From an uncultured bacterium (GTDB lineage: Bacteria; Bacillota; Clostridia; Oscillospirales; Oscillospiraceae), in assembly GCA_905215425.1 (NCBI GenBank), contig CAJMQD010000064.1, forward strand, positions 1 through 6,019: 6,019 bases of DNA, given 5' to 3'. This document shows, one piece after another, positions 5,899 through 6,019 of this stretch. The position numbers and the translations under genes are program-made. Position 1 is the first letter of the stretch; each line of letters begins with the position of its first letter. The notes under the pieces are model-generated. The model did not search any database. It was not told the DNA's origin and was given only the letters and a program-made list of their open reading frames with translations.

Positions 5899-6019
5899 AG
5901 GATTCCTCCGTCCGATCTTACTCCAGCCGAAAACCTGCATATGCACTTTTTGGGGCGGGGGATCTCTCCCACGCCCCTGCTGTGCTGCGTGTTATTCAAG
6001 CTGTGTCCTCGTTAATGAC
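5899..6019. other. Region upstream of rnpA with no recognisable gene; hairpin and palindrome
   Basis: rpmH (ribosomal protein L34) normally lies just upstream of rnpA. None of the three minus-strand frames entering from the window edge shows the Arg/Lys-rich L34 C-terminus; all meet stops within about 30 bases. The stretch holds a GC-rich hairpin at 5952-5977 (GGGGCG/CGCCCC outer arms, with GGG/CCC inner pairing around an AGAGAU loop) and a perfect 10-bp palindrome TGCATATGCA at 5936-5945. The hairpin is followed by A residues on the minus strand and by no T-run on the plus strand, so it does not look like a standard terminator. It may be a processing or leader structure between rpmH and rnpA. 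No sigma-A promoter is convincing here. Confidence 0.5.

Noticed and set aside
5542..5946. Longer rnpA starting at the ATG at 5946
   Set aside because: The extra 16 residues have no family similarity, and the good ribosome binding site lies inside that stretch in front of the ATG at 5898.

Overview
The window comes from a GC-rich member of the Bacillota, most likely a gut-type clostridium of the Oscillospirales. That placement is an inference from three things: strong AGGAGG-type ribosome binding sites, a RicT (PSP1-domain) gene, and the rnpA-yidD-yidC-jag gene order combined with high GC. All seven recognisable genes lie on the minus strand, so transcription runs from high to low coordinates. 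Long open frames on the plus strand are antisense shadows produced by high GC.

Right part (about 5950 down to 2838): a tightly packed operon reads rnpA (RNase P protein), yidD (membrane insertion efficiency factor), yidC (Oxa1-type insertase), jag/khpB (KH-R3H RNA-binding protein). rnpA and yidD share an ATGA overlap and yidC and jag are 2 bases apart. A strong intrinsic terminator follows jag. This is the block usually found close to the replication origin behind rpmH. rpmH is not recognisable in the 121 bases upstream of rnpA, which hold a GC-rich hairpin and a 10-bp palindrome instead. The mnmE gene that often follows jag is not here.

Middle part (about 2802 down to 469): a second unit starts at a perfect TATAAT -10 box with a poor -35 box. 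It carries holB (DNA polymerase III delta-prime, TTG start) and ricT (Fe-S protein of the Y-complex that modulates RNase Y). A hairpin follows ricT.

Left part (344 down to 1): the first 114 codons of an auxin-efflux-carrier family permease, cut by the window edge.

Functionally this is housekeeping: tRNA processing, membrane protein insertion, RNA binding, clamp loading and mRNA processing. I see no mobile element, CRISPR array, tRNA/rRNA or defence system, and no clear sign of an undescribed system. The most unusual feature is that three of the proteins (RicT, Jag and YidC) carry long charged, probably disordered segments. These are Arg/Pro-rich in RicT and Jag. In YidC the 190-residue tail holds a conserved-looking island.
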